Assembly (NCBI GenBank): GCA_003605055.1
Contig: QZKP01000068.1
Location: 1 to 53,685 of the forward strand
Reading direction: 5' to 3'
Source of the DNA: Desulfarculus sp.
GTDB taxonomy: Bacteria > Desulfobacterota > Desulfarculia > Desulfarculales > Desulfarculaceae
DNA: 53,685 bases
In this document: positions 41,222-50,837 of the stretch, one piece after another
How positions within the stretch are numbered: the stretch's first letter is position 1
How the letters are laid out: each line of letters begins with the position of its first letter
Program-made: the position numbers and the translations under genes
The notes under the pieces: model-generated
Seen by the model: only the letters and a program-made list of their open reading frames with translations
Told to the model about the DNA's origin: nothing
The model's database searches: none

Positions 41222-42502
41222 TCAACCCTCCGCAGTGATGATCTCCTGGCCGCCCATGAAGGGCGCCAGGGCCTGGGGAATCCTGACCGAACCATCGGCC
41301 TGCTGATAGTTCTCCAAAATGGCCACCAGGGTGCGCCCCACGGCCAGGCCGGAGCCGTTGAGGGTGTGCAGCAGGGTGGTGCCCTTGACGCCCTTCTGCT
41401 TGAAGCGCAGGTTGGCGCGCCGGGCCTGAAAATCCTCGAAGTTGCTGCAGGAGCTTATCTCGCGATAGCGCGCCTGCCCGGGCAGCCAGACCTCCAGGTC
41501 ATAGGTCTTGGCCGCGGAAAAGCCCAGGTCCGCAGTGCACAGCACGACCTTGCGGTAGGCCAAGCCCAGTCGCCGGAGCACTTGTTCGGCGTCGGCGGTG
41601 AGCCGCTCCAGGTGCTGGTAGCTTTCCTCGGGCCGCACCAGGCGCACCAGCTCCACCTTGTCGAACTGGTGCTGGCGTATCAGGCCGCGCACGTCCTTGC
41701 CGTGACTGCCGGCCTCGGCCCGGAAGCAGGGAGTGTAGGCGGTGTAGCGTAGCGGCAGCCGCTCCTCCTCCAGCACCTGGCCCATGTGCAGGTTGGTCAG
41801 GGGCACCTCGGCGGTGGGGATGAGCCAGTAGTCGGTGCCCTCCAACTTGAACAGGTCCGCGGCGAACTTGGGCAACTGGCCGGTGCCGGTCATGGCCTGG
41901 CTGTTGACCATGAACGGCGGCAGCACCTCGGTGTAGCCGTGCTCGCGGGTGTGCAGCTCCAGCATGAAGTTGATCAGGGCCCGCTCCAGGCGCGCGCCGG
42001 CGCCCTTGAGCACCGTGAAGCGGCTGCCGGTCATGCGGGCGGCGGCCTCGAAGTCCAGGATGCCCAGGGCCTCGCCAAGGTCCCAGTGGTTCAGGGGGGT
42101 GAAGCTGAACTCCGGCGGCTGGCCCCAGGCGCTCTCCACCGGGTTGTCCTCCTCGCCGGCGCCCACGGGCACCGACTCGTGCGGCGGGTTGGGGATGGTC
42201 AGCAGCAAGTCGGCGATCCCCTGCTCCACCGTGGCCAGTTCCGCCTCCAGCTCCCTGATGCGGCCGCCCACCTGCTTCATCTGGGCGTACACGCCCGAGG
42301 GGTCGCCCCCCTCGCGCTTGAGCCGGCCCACCTGGGCGCTGACCTCGTTGCGCCGGGCGCGCAGGCCCTCCAGCTCGGGCAAAAGCCCGCGCCGCCGGCC
42401 GTCCAGGGCCTCAAAACCTGCCAGGTCGACCTCCGCCTTGCGGTCGGCCACCGCCTTTTTTATCAACTGCAAGTTTTCGCGGAGAAATTTCAGGTCGAGC
42501 AA
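41222..42502 (-). CDS. serS: Seryl-tRNA synthetase
   Basis: A 426-aa class II synthetase. The start is TTG 42502 ([16 protein letters not shown]) with AAGGAG six bases upstream; upstream in-frame sequence is not family-like. The N-terminal coiled-coil arm spans about residues 25-110. Motif 2 is [28 protein letters not shown] near 260 and motif 3 is [20 protein letters not shown] near 380. It charges tRNA-Ser, and also tRNA-Sec, which is relevant to the predicted selenoprotein in this window. Confidence 0.94.
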   Translation of the reverse strand: MLDLKFLRENLQLIKKAVADRKAEVDLAGFEALDGRRRGLLPELEGLRARRNEVSAQVGRLKREGGDPSGVYAQMKQVGGRIRELEAELATVEQGIADLLLTIPNPPHESVPVGAGEEDNPVESAWGQPPEFSFTPLNHWDLGEALGILDFEAAARMTGSRFTVLKGAGARLERALINFMLELHTREHGYTEVLPPFMVNSQAMTGTGQLPKFAADLFKLEGTDYWLIPTAEVPLTNLHMGQVLEEERLPLRYTAYTPCFRAEAGSHGKDVRGLIRQHQFDKVELVRLVRPEESYQHLERLTADAEQVLRRLGLAYRKVVLCTADLGFSAAKTYDLEVWLPGQARYREISSCSNFEDFQARRANLRFKQKGVKGTTLLHTLNGSGLAVGRTLVAILENYQQADGSVRIPQALAPFMGGQEIITAEG

Positions 42503-42647
42503 GGCGCGCTCCTTGTGCCGGCCGGCTGGGCGTCGGCATTGCACCACCCAGGTCTAATGCAAGATAACACACCTTATTCTGTCAGTCAAATCCAAACCTT
42601 GGCAGAGCCGGCCTTGGGAAGGCCCGAATCAGGCGCCAGAACCCCCC

Positions 42648-42676
42648 AAAAAAGGCCTCCGCCCACGGCGGAGGCC
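42648..42676 (-). terminator. Intrinsic terminator of the LysM gene
   Basis: On the minus strand GGCCTCCGCC, loop GTG, GGCGGAGGCC, then TTTTTT: a perfect ten-pair stem (42676 down to 42654) with six Ts. It separates the LysM transcript from serS. Confidence 0.88.
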
Positions 42677-42704
42677 CAGAATAAATCGCAAACGAGAATT
42701 ATTG

Positions 42705-43454
42705 CTACTTGTAGATCACCAGCTGCTGGCCCACCTGGATGGCGTCGCCCTTGAGCTCGTTCCACTTCTTCAGCTCGCGCACCAGCACCTTGTAGCGCTG
42801 GGCGATGGTGAACAGGGTGTCGCCGCGCCGCACGGTGTACACCAGCTTTTTCTGGGCCGGGGCCTTGGCCACGGCCTTGGCCTCGGCTTGGAGCGCGGGC
42901 TTGGCCGGCGCAGGGGCCGGGGCAGGGGCGGCTGGCTTGGCCTGGGCCGCCGGCCGGGGCGGGCTGGCGGGCTTGGCCGGCGGGGCCGGCACCTGCCCCT
43001 TGCTCTGGATGCTGGCGATCTTGCGGTCCAGGGACGCGCTGTCCAGGCGGTCCTGCAAGGCCGCCACCTGGGCCGATAGCTTGCTGAGTTGCTGCAGGGA
43101 CCCGGCCTTGGCCCGCACCGCCTCCAGCTCCTTCTCCAGGGTCACCAGGCGCAGCATCAGGTCGCCCACGTCCTTTTCCAGCTTGGCCACCCGCTCGGCG
43201 GTGGCCCCGGGCACCACCCCGGCCGAGGGCGGCGGCAGAGGCGAGCTCTCCGGGCCGCGCAGCAGGGCCCACAGCCCGAACACCAGGGCGATCAGCGCCA
43301 GAACCAGGCCGATCACGCCCGCCAAGCCGCCGCTGGGCCTGGGGGCCGAAGGCGGCATGTAGGGGCGGTGGGGGTTGGACATCGGCCGGGGGGACTCCAT
43401 CGGGTCGTTGCCAATGTCAATGCGGGGGCCCATGTCATCATACCTGGCGGGCAT
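42705..43454 (-). CDS. LysM-domain membrane protein with coiled coil
   Basis: A 249-aa protein; AAGGAG precedes ATG 43454. A cytoplasmic Pro/Arg-rich start is followed by one membrane helix (GGLAGVIGLVLALIALVFGLWALL, about residues 42-66), a coiled coil (ERVAKLEKDVGDLMLRLVTLEKELEAVRAK, about 87-150), an Ala/Pro/Lys linker and a C-terminal LysM domain (YTVRRGDTLFTIAQRYKV...QVGQQLVIYK). It is anchored in the inner membrane and would bind peptidoglycan from the periplasm. Own terminator downstream. Confidence 0.85.
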   Translation of the reverse strand: MPARYDDMGPRIDIGNDPMESPRPMSNPHRPYMPPSAPRPSGGLAGVIGLVLALIALVFGLWALLRGPESSPLPPPSAGVVPGATAERVAKLEKDVGDLMLRLVTLEKELEAVRAKAGSLQQLSKLSAQVAALQDRLDSASLDRKIASIQSKGQVPAPPAKPASPPRPAAQAKPAAPAPAPAPAKPALQAEAKAVAKAPAQKKLVYTVRRGDTLFTIAQRYKVLVRELKKWNELKGDAIQVGQQLVIYK

Positions 43455-43546
43455 AACACTCCTTGCGCGATCTGGCCAAAGCCACAAGCGGAAGCACTTT
43501 GTAGGAACTTATAACACTTGGCCCGGCTGCGCTCAAGGGCCGCCGC

Positions 43547-44431
43547 TTATTGCCCACCTACAAAATCCGGCCGGAAGGCCTCCCGGGGCAGGGCCAGGGC
43601 CGCAGCCACCTCTTGCCGCAACCGCTCTTGGTCGGCCGGCAGGGCCCCGCGCAGGTCCAGGTAGTTGGTGTAATGGTCGCTGAACAACCCCAGGGGGCCG
43701 GCCAGCTCCGCCAGCAGACGATCGGCCTCGGCCAGCACCTGGTGCGGGCTGCACAGGCTGAAACGACCCTTGTTGATCTGGTGCAGCAGCAGGGTGCCCA
43801 TCTTGGGCACCAGGGTGCGCAGGCGCACGGTGAGCGGCCCAGCCGCGTTGATGCGGTTGATGACCTGAGCCGTGGCCGAGGCGTGGGCCAGGGAGTCCGC
43901 GGGCCCGGCCAGGCCCAGGATCACGTACAGGCACAGCTCCAGCCCGGCCTCCAGGGCCAGCCGGCCGGCGGCCACCTGCTCGCGGCTGCTCACGCCCTTC
44001 TTGACCCGGGCCAGGGTGGGGTCGTGGCCCGACTCCAGGCCCACGTGCAGCCGGCTGAGGCCGGCCTGCTTCAGCCGGGCCAGGCCCGCCGCACCCTGGG
44101 CCAGGACGCTCTGCATGCTGGCGTAAACCGTGATGCGCTCCAGATTGGGCAGCAGCCGCCGGGCCTGGGCGCAGACCGCGGCCAGCTCCGCGGTGGGCAT
44201 GGCCAGGGTGTTGCCCGCGGGCAAAAACAGGCTGCGCACCCGGGGGCCCAGATCCACGGCTGCCTGGGCCAGGTCGGCCTGGATCTCAGCCAGCGGCCGC
44301 ACCCGGAAGCGCGGGCCCTTTTTGTAGACCATGCAGAAGCTGCACTTGTTGTGCGGGCAGCCCACGGTGGCCTGCACCAGCAGGCTGTCGGCCTCGGACG
44401 GCGGCCGGTAGATGGGGCCTTCGTAGCGCAT
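43547..44431 (-). CDS. Radical SAM protein
   Basis: A 294-aa radical SAM enzyme from ATG 44431 (MRYEGPIYRPPSEADS). The 4Fe-4S motif is CPHNKCSFC (CxxxxCxxC rather than the standard CxxxCxxC, near residue 25), which this Elp3/HemN-like branch shows. LHVGLESGHDPTLARVKKG near 135 is the SAM-binding area. No extra cluster motif is visible. Substrate unknown. It is divergent from the ASKHA gene, with 92 bases between. Confidence 0.8.
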   Translation of the reverse strand: MRYEGPIYRPPSEADSLLVQATVGCPHNKCSFCMVYKKGPRFRVRPLAEIQADLAQAAVDLGPRVRSLFLPAGNTLAMPTAELAAVCAQARRLLPNLERITVYASMQSVLAQGAAGLARLKQAGLSRLHVGLESGHDPTLARVKKGVSSREQVAAGRLALEAGLELCLYVILGLAGPADSLAHASATAQVINRINAAGPLTVRLRTLVPKMGTLLLHQINKGRFSLCSPHQVLAEADRLLAELAGPLGLFSDHYTNYLDLRGALPADQERLRQEVAAALALPREAFRPDFVGGQ

Positions 44432-44523
44432 GGGGCAATTATGGCCGGGCCGGCCGCTTAATGCAAAAGCGCCCGCCAGGGCGGGGCCGGGCTGGTTTGA
44501 CATTACCCCGCACGGCTGCCAAC

Positions 44524-46167
44524 ATGGCTCAGCGGCACATGAACACGGAAGCGGACGTGAGCGACTGCGCCAAATACTACTGCGAGCTGATCTTGCCCAG
44601 CCTGGGCGACAACACCGCCACCGTGGATCGGCTCTGCCGGGCCGTCGCCAAGCAAAGCGGCCTGCGGCCCCTGGCCCCGGTGCCCCGGCTCATGGCATTC
44701 GCCCGCACCATCCGCGAGGCCGGCCACCGGGTCACGGCCACGGTCTGCCTGGGCGCGGCCGGGCCGGTGCTGGTGGAGGTGGAGCCCGGCGACGCCGTGG
44801 CCGCGCCCATCGCCGCGGGCCTGGCCGCCCGCGCCGGCGAGACGCCGCCCGGGCTGTGGGGGCAGTCGGACCTGGGCGTGGCCCTGGACATCGGCTCCAC
44901 CCACTTGCAGGCCAGCCTGCACGAGCTGGCCTCGGGCCGGGAGCTGGCCCGGGGCACCCGGCTCAACCCCCAGGCCCAGGCCGGAGCGGACATCCTGAGC
45001 CGCATCCACGCCGCGGCCGCGCCCGGCGGCCTGGCGCAACTGCACCAAATGCTGGTGCAGGCGGCCCAGGGGCTGATCGCGGAGATGTGTGTTCGAGCCG
45101 GACGCCGGTCGGCCGAGGTGGCCGGCCTGGTGGCCGCGGGCAACACCACCATGACCCACTTCTTCCTGGGCCTGGACGTGCAGTCCATCTGCCGGGAGCC
45201 CTACATCCCGGTGGTGAACCGGCCGGCGCCGTTTTATGCGGCCGACGTGGGCCTGGCCCTGGCGCCGGGGGCCGTGGCCTGGGCCTTGCCCAACGTGGGC
45301 TCCTACTTCGGCGGGGACCTGGTGGCCGGCATCGTGGCCGCGGACCTGCACCGGCGCCAGAAGCCGGCCCTGTTGGTGGACGTGGGCACCAACGCCGAGG
45401 TGGTGGTGGGCAACCGGGACTGGCTGGTGGCCTGCGCCGGCGCGGCCGGCCCGGCCCTGGAGAGCGGGGTAGCCAAGATGGGCATCCTGGCCCAGCCCGG
45501 GGCCATCGAGGGGGTGAAGATAGACCCAACCACCCTGGAGCCGACCCTGAGCATCATCCCCAACCCCGACGGCAGCCTGCCCCGGCCCAAGGGCCTGTGC
45601 GGCTCGGGCCTGTTGCAGCTCCTGGCCCAGCTCTACCTGACCCGGGCCATGGACATGCGCGGCAAGTTCCGCCTGCACTCGCACCCGCGCATCTTCAAGA
45701 GCGAGGAGGGCTGGGCCTACATCGTGGCGCCGGCGGCGGAGTCGGGCACCGGGGCGGACATCTACGTGGACGAGGTGGAGATAGACGTGCTGTTGCGCTC
45801 CAAGGCGGCCATGTACACCATCCTGCGCACGGTGCTCTTAGAGGTGGGGCTGGAGTTCAGCGACCTGTCGGCCTTTTTCGTGGCCGGGGCCTTTGGCAAC
45901 GTCATAGACCCGGACACGGCCATCACCCTGGGCATGCTGCCGGACCTGCCCCGGGAGCGCTTCGTGCCCCTGGGCAACTCCTCCCTGGCCGGCTGCCAAA
46001 AGCTGCTTCTGGAGCCTCAGACGCGGCCCCAGGTGGAGGCGGTGGCCGGCCGGCTGACCTACCTGGAGCTGAACGTGAACCAGGCCCTTATGAACCGCTT
46101 CTCGGCCGCCCGCTTCATACCCCACACCGACACGGCCCGCTTCCCCAGCGTGCCGGCCTGGCACTAG
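44524..46167 (+). CDS. ASKHA-domain (DUF4445) protein, corrinoid-activator-like
   Basis: A 547-aa protein from ATG 44524; ATG 44539 is an alternative and neither has a clear ribosome site. Actin-like ATPase motifs are GVALDIGSTHLQ (about residue 118), AAGNTTMTHFFLG near 200, VDVGTNAEVVVGN near 290, and GLCGSGLLQLL near 360. FVAGAFGNVIDPDTAITLGMLPDLP near 460 is typical of the RACo/RamA-like C-terminus. The 2Fe-2S ferredoxin domain that RACo has at its N-terminus is missing; the first 115 residues have only scattered cysteines. Known relatives reactivate oxidised corrinoid proteins using ATP. Confidence 0.8.
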   Translation: MAQRHMNTEADVSDCAKYYCELILPSLGDNTATVDRLCRAVAKQSGLRPLAPVPRLMAFARTIREAGHRVTATVCLGAAGPVLVEVEPGDAVAAPIAAGLAARAGETPPGLWGQSDLGVALDIGSTHLQASLHELASGRELARGTRLNPQAQAGADILSRIHAAAAPGGLAQLHQMLVQAAQGLIAEMCVRAGRRSAEVAGLVAAGNTTMTHFFLGLDVQSICREPYIPVVNRPAPFYAADVGLALAPGAVAWALPNVGSYFGGDLVAGIVAADLHRRQKPALLVDVGTNAEVVVGNRDWLVACAGAAGPALESGVAKMGILAQPGAIEGVKIDPTTLEPTLSIIPNPDGSLPRPKGLCGSGLLQLLAQLYLTRAMDMRGKFRLHSHPRIFKSEEGWAYIVAPAAESGTGADIYVDEVEIDVLLRSKAAMYTILRTVLLEVGLEFSDLSAFFVAGAFGNVIDPDTAITLGMLPDLPRERFVPLGNSSLAGCQKLLLEPQTRPQVEAVAGRLTYLELNVNQALMNRFSAARFIPHTDTARFPSVPAWH

Positions 46168-46177
46168 GAAGCGGCTG

Positions 46178-47158
46178 GTGCGCGAGGCCCCGGAACTACA
46201 GGAGCGCGCCCAGGAGCTGGCCGGCCGGCCGCTGGGCCGGGTGCGCCTGGTGACCGACACCACCGAGTTCATGGCGCTGGAACCCGGCGACGTGGTGGAG
46301 ATGGAGGGACAGCGCTTCGTGCTGCTGGGCACCGAATTCGAGGGGCGCTTCGGCCTGGACGAGCAGCCCAAGCACTGGGTGAAGCGGGCCCGGGACCTGG
46401 CCGACGGCTCGGCCCGCATACTCAAGCTGGTGTTCCACGAGGAGTTCGTGCTGCCCATCGGGCAGTTCAAGATCCGCTGCTTCCGCTCCCCGGCCAAGGA
46501 GGCCCGCATCCTGGAGCTGGTGCGCGGCCACCCCCACTTTATGCAGGGAAGGACCCTCTACGACGCGGCGGGCAACCCGGTGCGGGTGCTGGAGCGCATC
46601 CGGGGCGGGCCCCTGGACCAGCACCTGAGCGACATGGAGATGGAGCACGAGCAGTATTACCAGCGCCACCTGCGGGGGGTGCTGGAGAGGTTGGTGCAGG
46701 TGTTTGAGGCCCTGGCCTATCTGCACCGCCAGGGCGAACGCCACGGCGACGTGCGCCGCGACCACGTGTTCGTGGACAATGACAGCGGCACCTGGCGCTG
46801 GATAGACTTCGACTACAACTTCGATTTCCGGGAGAATCCCTACGGCCTGGACCTGTTCGGACTGGGCAACATCCTGGCCTATGCCGTGGCCCGGGGCGAG
46901 GTGACCTTCTACTGGCTCAAGCGCCAGCGCCCGGAGCTGGCGGCGGGGCTGAGCGCGGATGACTTCTCGCCCATAATCAAGAACCGGCTCATGAACCTGG
47001 GCAAGTTCTTCCCCTATCTGCCCCCGCGTCTGAACAACGTGCTGCTGCATTTTTCCACGGGCAGCCGGCTGTTCTACCAACGGGTGGAGGAGCTGCTGGA
47101 GGAGTTGGGCCCGGCCCTGGAGGATCTGCCCCGGCCGGCCCCGGAGGAGGCGTCATGA
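46178..47158 (+). CDS. Protein kinase-like fold protein
   Basis: A 326-aa protein starting at GTG 46178. It carries kinase-like features: ARILKLVFHEEF (candidate ATP-binding Lys, about residue 90), VLERIRGGPLDQHL hinge region near 140, catalytic-loop equivalent HGDVRRDHVFVD near 190 and metal-binding WIDFDYNF (DFD in place of DFG) near 208. The C-lobe is short. It could be an active small-molecule or protein kinase. The downstream universal stress gene starts inside its stop (ATGA), so the two are coupled. Substrate unknown. Confidence 0.7.
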   Translation: MREAPELQERAQELAGRPLGRVRLVTDTTEFMALEPGDVVEMEGQRFVLLGTEFEGRFGLDEQPKHWVKRARDLADGSARILKLVFHEEFVLPIGQFKIRCFRSPAKEARILELVRGHPHFMQGRTLYDAAGNPVRVLERIRGGPLDQHLSDMEMEHEQYYQRHLRGVLERLVQVFEALAYLHRQGERHGDVRRDHVFVDNDSGTWRWIDFDYNFDFRENPYGLDLFGLGNILAYAVARGEVTFYWLKRQRPELAAGLSADDFSPIIKNRLMNLGKFFPYLPPRLNNVLLHFSTGSRLFYQRVEELLEELGPALEDLPRPAPEEAS

Positions 47159-47610
47159 TTCTCTGGAACCGCATCCTGGCCGCGGTGGACGACAAAGAGG
47201 CCAGTCAGCAAGCGGTGCGCTACCTGGCCGGCGTGTTGGGCGGCTCGGACACCTGCCGGGTGCTGCTGCTGGCGGTGCTGCAGCGCCCCCTGGCCGACGC
47301 CGTGCCCGATCCGGCCCAGCGCAAGGCCGTCACCGAGGAAAAACGCCGCCATCTGGCCGAAAGCCTGGCCGCCGCCCGGCAGGAGCTGGTGGCGGCCGGC
47401 ATCCCGGCGGCCAACGTGGAGGTGCATCTGGAGGTGGCCGGCGGCCGCACCGTGGGCGAGACTATCCTGGCCCGGCAGGCCCAGGGCGGCTACGGCACGG
47501 TGGTGGTGGGCCGGCGCAACCTGACCAAGGCCGAGGAGTTCCTCTTCGGCTCGGTCTCCAGCGACGTGGTGCACCGGGCGTCCAACTTCTCGGTGTGGGT
47601 GGTGGCCTGA
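47155..47610 (+). CDS. Universal stress protein (UspA family)
   Basis: A 151-aa UspA-fold protein. It opens WNRILAAVDDKEASQQAVRYLAG, and the C-terminal nucleotide-binding pattern is GTVVVGRRNLTKAEEFLFGSVSSDVVHRASNFSVWVV (G-x-R...G-S-x-S near residue 120-140), which implies ATP binding. It is translationally coupled to the kinase-like gene upstream. Confidence 0.88.
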   Translation: MILWNRILAAVDDKEASQQAVRYLAGVLGGSDTCRVLLLAVLQRPLADAVPDPAQRKAVTEEKRRHLAESLAAARQELVAAGIPAANVEVHLEVAGGRTVGETILARQAQGGYGTVVVGRRNLTKAEEFLFGSVSSDVVHRASNFSVWVVA

Positions 47611-47637
47611 ACCGGCTCTCCGGCCTCTCCCGGGCGG

Positions 47638-48960
47638 CTACTTGTAGCCCAACTGGGTCAGCCGGGTCTGGGCGGTGGTGCCGTACTTGGTCTTGGGCGA
47701 GAGCTTGACCACCTGCTTGTAGTAGTTGGCCGCGTAGCTGCGCTGGCCCAGGCGGTCCAGGCAGTAGGCCAGATAGAACAGGTTTATGTACTGGTCCGGC
47801 AGCAGCTTGCTGGCCGCGAAATGGCTCTGGGCCCCGTTGCGGTAGTCGCCTTGCACCCGGTAGGTGGCGCCGGCCACCATCAGGGCATAGAAGTTGTTCT
47901 TGCTCAGGGCGGCGCCGGTCTTGGCCTCCTGCAGGGCGGCGCGGTTGTTCTTTTGCTGCAAGTAAACCAGGGCCAGGTTGGTGTGGAACAGGCCCTCCTG
48001 GGGATAGAGGGAGATGGCCCGCTGGAAATAGCTGGCCGCCTCGGCGTAGCGCTTCTGGGAGGCCAGGGCGCTGCCCTTGTCCATGGCCGCATAGGCCGGG
48101 GCGCGCTTCTTCTGCAGGGCCAGGGCCCGGTTAAAACCCTGCGTCTTCAGGGGTTGGCTGGTCAGGCGGGGGTCGGCGTGCAGGACCCGCTGCCTGGCCG
48201 CCTCTATGCGCTCGCTGGGCAGGGGGTGGGAGGAGAGCACCGCCTGCACGAAGCCCGGCTCGCTCTTCTGCATGGCCTTGAACATCTCAAAGACCTGCAC
48301 CATGCCCTTGGGGTTGTAGTTGTTCTGGGTCATGTACATATAGCCCAGCTCATCGGCCTGGCGCTCCTGGTCCCGCGAGTAGCTGAGCATCAAAAGCTGG
48401 CCGGCCACGCCCGCGGCCACGATGCCCACCGGTGCCCAGTCGCTGTCGCTCATGCTCAGGGCCACGGCCAGCCCCACCACGGCCAGGCTGACGAGCACGC
48501 CGCGGGTGTACTGGGCCGCCGAGTGCCGGGCGGTGACGTGGCCGATCTCGTGCCCCACCACCGCGGCCAACTGGTCCTCGCTGCTCATCTTGCTGACCAG
48601 CCCCCGGGTGACCGATATCTTGCCCCCGGGCAGGGCGAAGGCGTTGACCTGGCTGGTGTTTACCACGTTGAACTGCCAGGGGATGTTGGGGCGGTGGCTG
48701 CGGGCGGCCAGGCGCCGGCCGACGCCCGCAACATAGCTCTGCAACCCAGGGTCGCCCGCCGGCAGGCCGTGGTTGAGCTGAGTGGTCTGGGGATAGTAGG
48801 TGGCGCCCATGGCCAGCTCTTGCTGCTCGCTCATGAGCACCAGCTCGTCCTGGCCGGTGACCGGGTTCTTGGCGCAGGCCACCACCACGGCCAGGACCAG
48901 GAGCAAAAGCCCCAGCCATCTCCAGAGCGGCTGTCCCTTGATCAGGCGCGCTATATTCAT
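47638..48960 (-). CDS. M48-family metalloprotease with TPR repeats, lipoprotein (BepA-like)
   Basis: A 440-aa protein from ATG 48960. The signal ends in a lipobox LAVVVAC, with the lipidated Cys about 29. The zinc-protease motif HEIGH is at about 137-141, and the third ligand lies in QADELGYMYM near 200. Residues 300-435 form tetratricopeptide repeats (YAEAASYFQRAISLYPQEGLFHTNLALVYLQQ and following). The arrangement is that of BepA/YfgC, a periplasmic protease-chaperone for outer-membrane protein assembly. BepA itself is not lipidated; this protein appears to be. Confidence 0.88.
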   Translation of the reverse strand: MNIARLIKGQPLWRWLGLLLLVLAVVVACAKNPVTGQDELVLMSEQQELAMGATYYPQTTQLNHGLPAGDPGLQSYVAGVGRRLAARSHRPNIPWQFNVVNTSQVNAFALPGGKISVTRGLVSKMSSEDQLAAVVGHEIGHVTARHSAAQYTRGVLVSLAVVGLAVALSMSDSDWAPVGIVAAGVAGQLLMLSYSRDQERQADELGYMYMTQNNYNPKGMVQVFEMFKAMQKSEPGFVQAVLSSHPLPSERIEAARQRVLHADPRLTSQPLKTQGFNRALALQKKRAPAYAAMDKGSALASQKRYAEAASYFQRAISLYPQEGLFHTNLALVYLQQKNNRAALQEAKTGAALSKNNFYALMVAGATYRVQGDYRNGAQSHFAASKLLPDQYINLFYLAYCLDRLGQRSYAANYYKQVVKLSPKTKYGTTAQTRLTQLGYK

Positions 48961-49135
48961 CGTCACTCTCACCCTGCGGCGGTTTGACTATAGTCTAGCC
49001 TCAGCCCCTGGACAGGGGCAAGGGGCCGGAGCGGGGCTGGTTGTAACCCCCGGAGACCTGGGGTATAGTTTTAAATTAGAGCGAGGCGCCCTCGGGGGCG
49101 CTTGTTTTCCCTGGGAAAATCCAAAGGACCCGAGC

Positions 49136-50011
49136 GTGGATCAAGCTTACTACGCCGAGCTGGCCGACGACCAGCTTTTCGAGATGGTCTTCACCAGCGA
49201 GGACCGCCTGGAGTTGGGCGCGGCCCAGGAATTGACCTGCCGCGACTCCCTGGCCCCCTACCTGAGCCAGGTGGTGATGGACAAGCAGAGCTGGCTGGCC
49301 GATCTGCCGGAGTGGTGGGCGGTGGTGCACGGGGTCTATATTCTGGGCCATCGGGGCGGCGAGGCCGAGGTGCTGCCCCTGGTGTCGGCCCTGCGCTGGG
49401 CCGACGCCTTTGACTGCGACTGGGTCACCGAGCTGTTGCCCTCCATCTTCGGGCACTTAGGCTCGCCGGCCATATCCTGGCTCACCACCCTGGCCCGCGA
49501 CCAGTCCTCGGGCTGGTCCGCGCGGGATCTGGCCCTCAAGGGCCTGGCCTCCATCGGCCTGAAGAACCCCGACTCCCAGGAGCACGTGTTCAAGATCATC
49601 GGCGAGCGCTTCATGGACGAGGGCGAGGACCGCCTGCTGCGCCAGCTGGCCGGCCAGATACTCCTGGACTTCCTGCACCAGGGCTACCGCATGGCCCTGA
49701 TCCAGTTCGCCCGCGAGGACTGGGCCCTGCCCGAGATGGACTACCTCTACCCCATCGGCCTGGACCCCGAGACCGTGGAACGGGCCTACCGCTCGGGCGA
49801 GACCCAGCTCTGGCACTACGACGAGGACTGGATGCGCTTCTACGAACCGGGCGAGACCCAGCGCCGCCAGAAGCGCTGGACCCGCGAGCGCCTGACCGGC
49901 AGCCGCCAAGGGCGCCTGTCCAAGCCCCCCAGCGGCGGCGGCCGGGTGCTGCCCTTGTGGCGCAACAAGGGCTCCGACGCCCCGCCCGAGGGCACCCCCC
50001 CCATCGAGTAG
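49136..50011 (+). CDS. Hypothetical protein with HEAT-like helical repeats
   Basis: A 291-aa protein from GTG 49136, with AAAGGA upstream. Residues 1-200 look all-helical and repeat-like (VLPLVSALRWADAFDCDWVTELLPSIFGHLG, then WSARDLALKGLASIGLKNPDSQEHVFKIIGERFMD), reminiscent of HEAT or armadillo repeats. The C-terminal 70 residues are basic, then Pro/Gly-rich. I do not recognise a family. The end of an adjacent M48 gene faces it; the two are divergent. Confidence 0.7.
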   Translation: MDQAYYAELADDQLFEMVFTSEDRLELGAAQELTCRDSLAPYLSQVVMDKQSWLADLPEWWAVVHGVYILGHRGGEAEVLPLVSALRWADAFDCDWVTELLPSIFGHLGSPAISWLTTLARDQSSGWSARDLALKGLASIGLKNPDSQEHVFKIIGERFMDEGEDRLLRQLAGQILLDFLHQGYRMALIQFAREDWALPEMDYLYPIGLDPETVERAYRSGETQLWHYDEDWMRFYEPGETQRRQKRWTRERLTGSRQGRLSKPPSGGGRVLPLWRNKGSDAPPEGTPPIE

Positions 50012-50093
50012 CCCCTCCCGCGGCCTTGACAGGCCGGCCCAGCCCTGGCACGGTAACTTGCCGCCCCGAACCATTGCCTCCGGGGGAGCAGTC

Positions 50094-50837
50094 ATGAGCG
50101 ATAATCTGCGCTTCAAAGACAAGGTGGCCCTGGTCACCGGCGCCGGCTCGGGCATCGGCCGGGCCCTGGCCCTGGCCCTGGCCCAGGAGGGCGCCAGCCT
50201 GATATTGGCCGCCCGCAGCCGGGAGAAGCTCAGCCAGGCGGCCGGCCAGGCCCAGCCGCACGCACAGAACGAGATTCTGGTGCAACCCACGGACGTGAGC
50301 GACCGGGCCCAGGTGGAGAAGCTGGCGGCCGCGGCCCAGCAGGCCTTCGGCGGGGTGGACATCCTGGCCAACTGCGCGGGCCTCGGCTACGGCGGCCCGG
50401 TGCTGGCCAGCGACCCGGCCCAGGCCGAGGAGATGATCCGGGTCAACTTCTACGGCCTGTACCTGGTAACCCGCCTGTGTCTGCCCCTCATTCTGGCCCG
50501 GGGCGGCGGCGACATCGTGAACATCGCCTCCGTGGCCGGTCTCAAGGCCTCGCCGGGCTTCGCCGTGTACTCGGCCAGCAAGTACGCGGTGCGCGGGTTC
50601 ACTGACTCCCTGCGCATGGAGCTGCGGGACAGGGGCGTGCGGGTGCTGTGCGTCAACCCGGGCATGACCCAGACCGCGTTCTTCGAGCGCTTTGGCAGCG
50701 CCCCGGCCCCGCCCCAGGAGGGCCAGCGGCTGATGCCGCCCGAGCACGTGGCCGCGGCCATCGTGGAGGCCCTGGCCCTGCCGGCGGCCACGGCCGTCAA
50801 CGAGCTGACCATCCGGCCCAGTTGGCAGGAGAGGTGA
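50094..50837 (+). CDS. Short-chain dehydrogenase/reductase
   Basis: A 247-aa classical SDR. TGAGSGIG is near residue 16, NCAGLG near 90, catalytic Ser/Tyr/Lys in IASVAGLKASPGFAVYSASKYAVRGF (YSASK about residue 160). CVNPGMTQTAFFERF near 185 fits the DltE/YqjQ-like group acting on varied ketones or fatty-acid derivatives. GGGGGAG precedes the ATG. It is the last gene with host-like GC content before the AT-rich segment. Substrate unknown. Confidence 0.85.
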   Translation: MSDNLRFKDKVALVTGAGSGIGRALALALAQEGASLILAARSREKLSQAAGQAQPHAQNEILVQPTDVSDRAQVEKLAAAAQQAFGGVDILANCAGLGYGGPVLASDPAQAEEMIRVNFYGLYLVTRLCLPLILARGGGDIVNIASVAGLKASPGFAVYSASKYAVRGFTDSLRMELRDRGVRVLCVNPGMTQTAFFERFGSAPAPPQEGQRLMPPEHVAAAIVEALALPAATAVNELTIRPSWQER

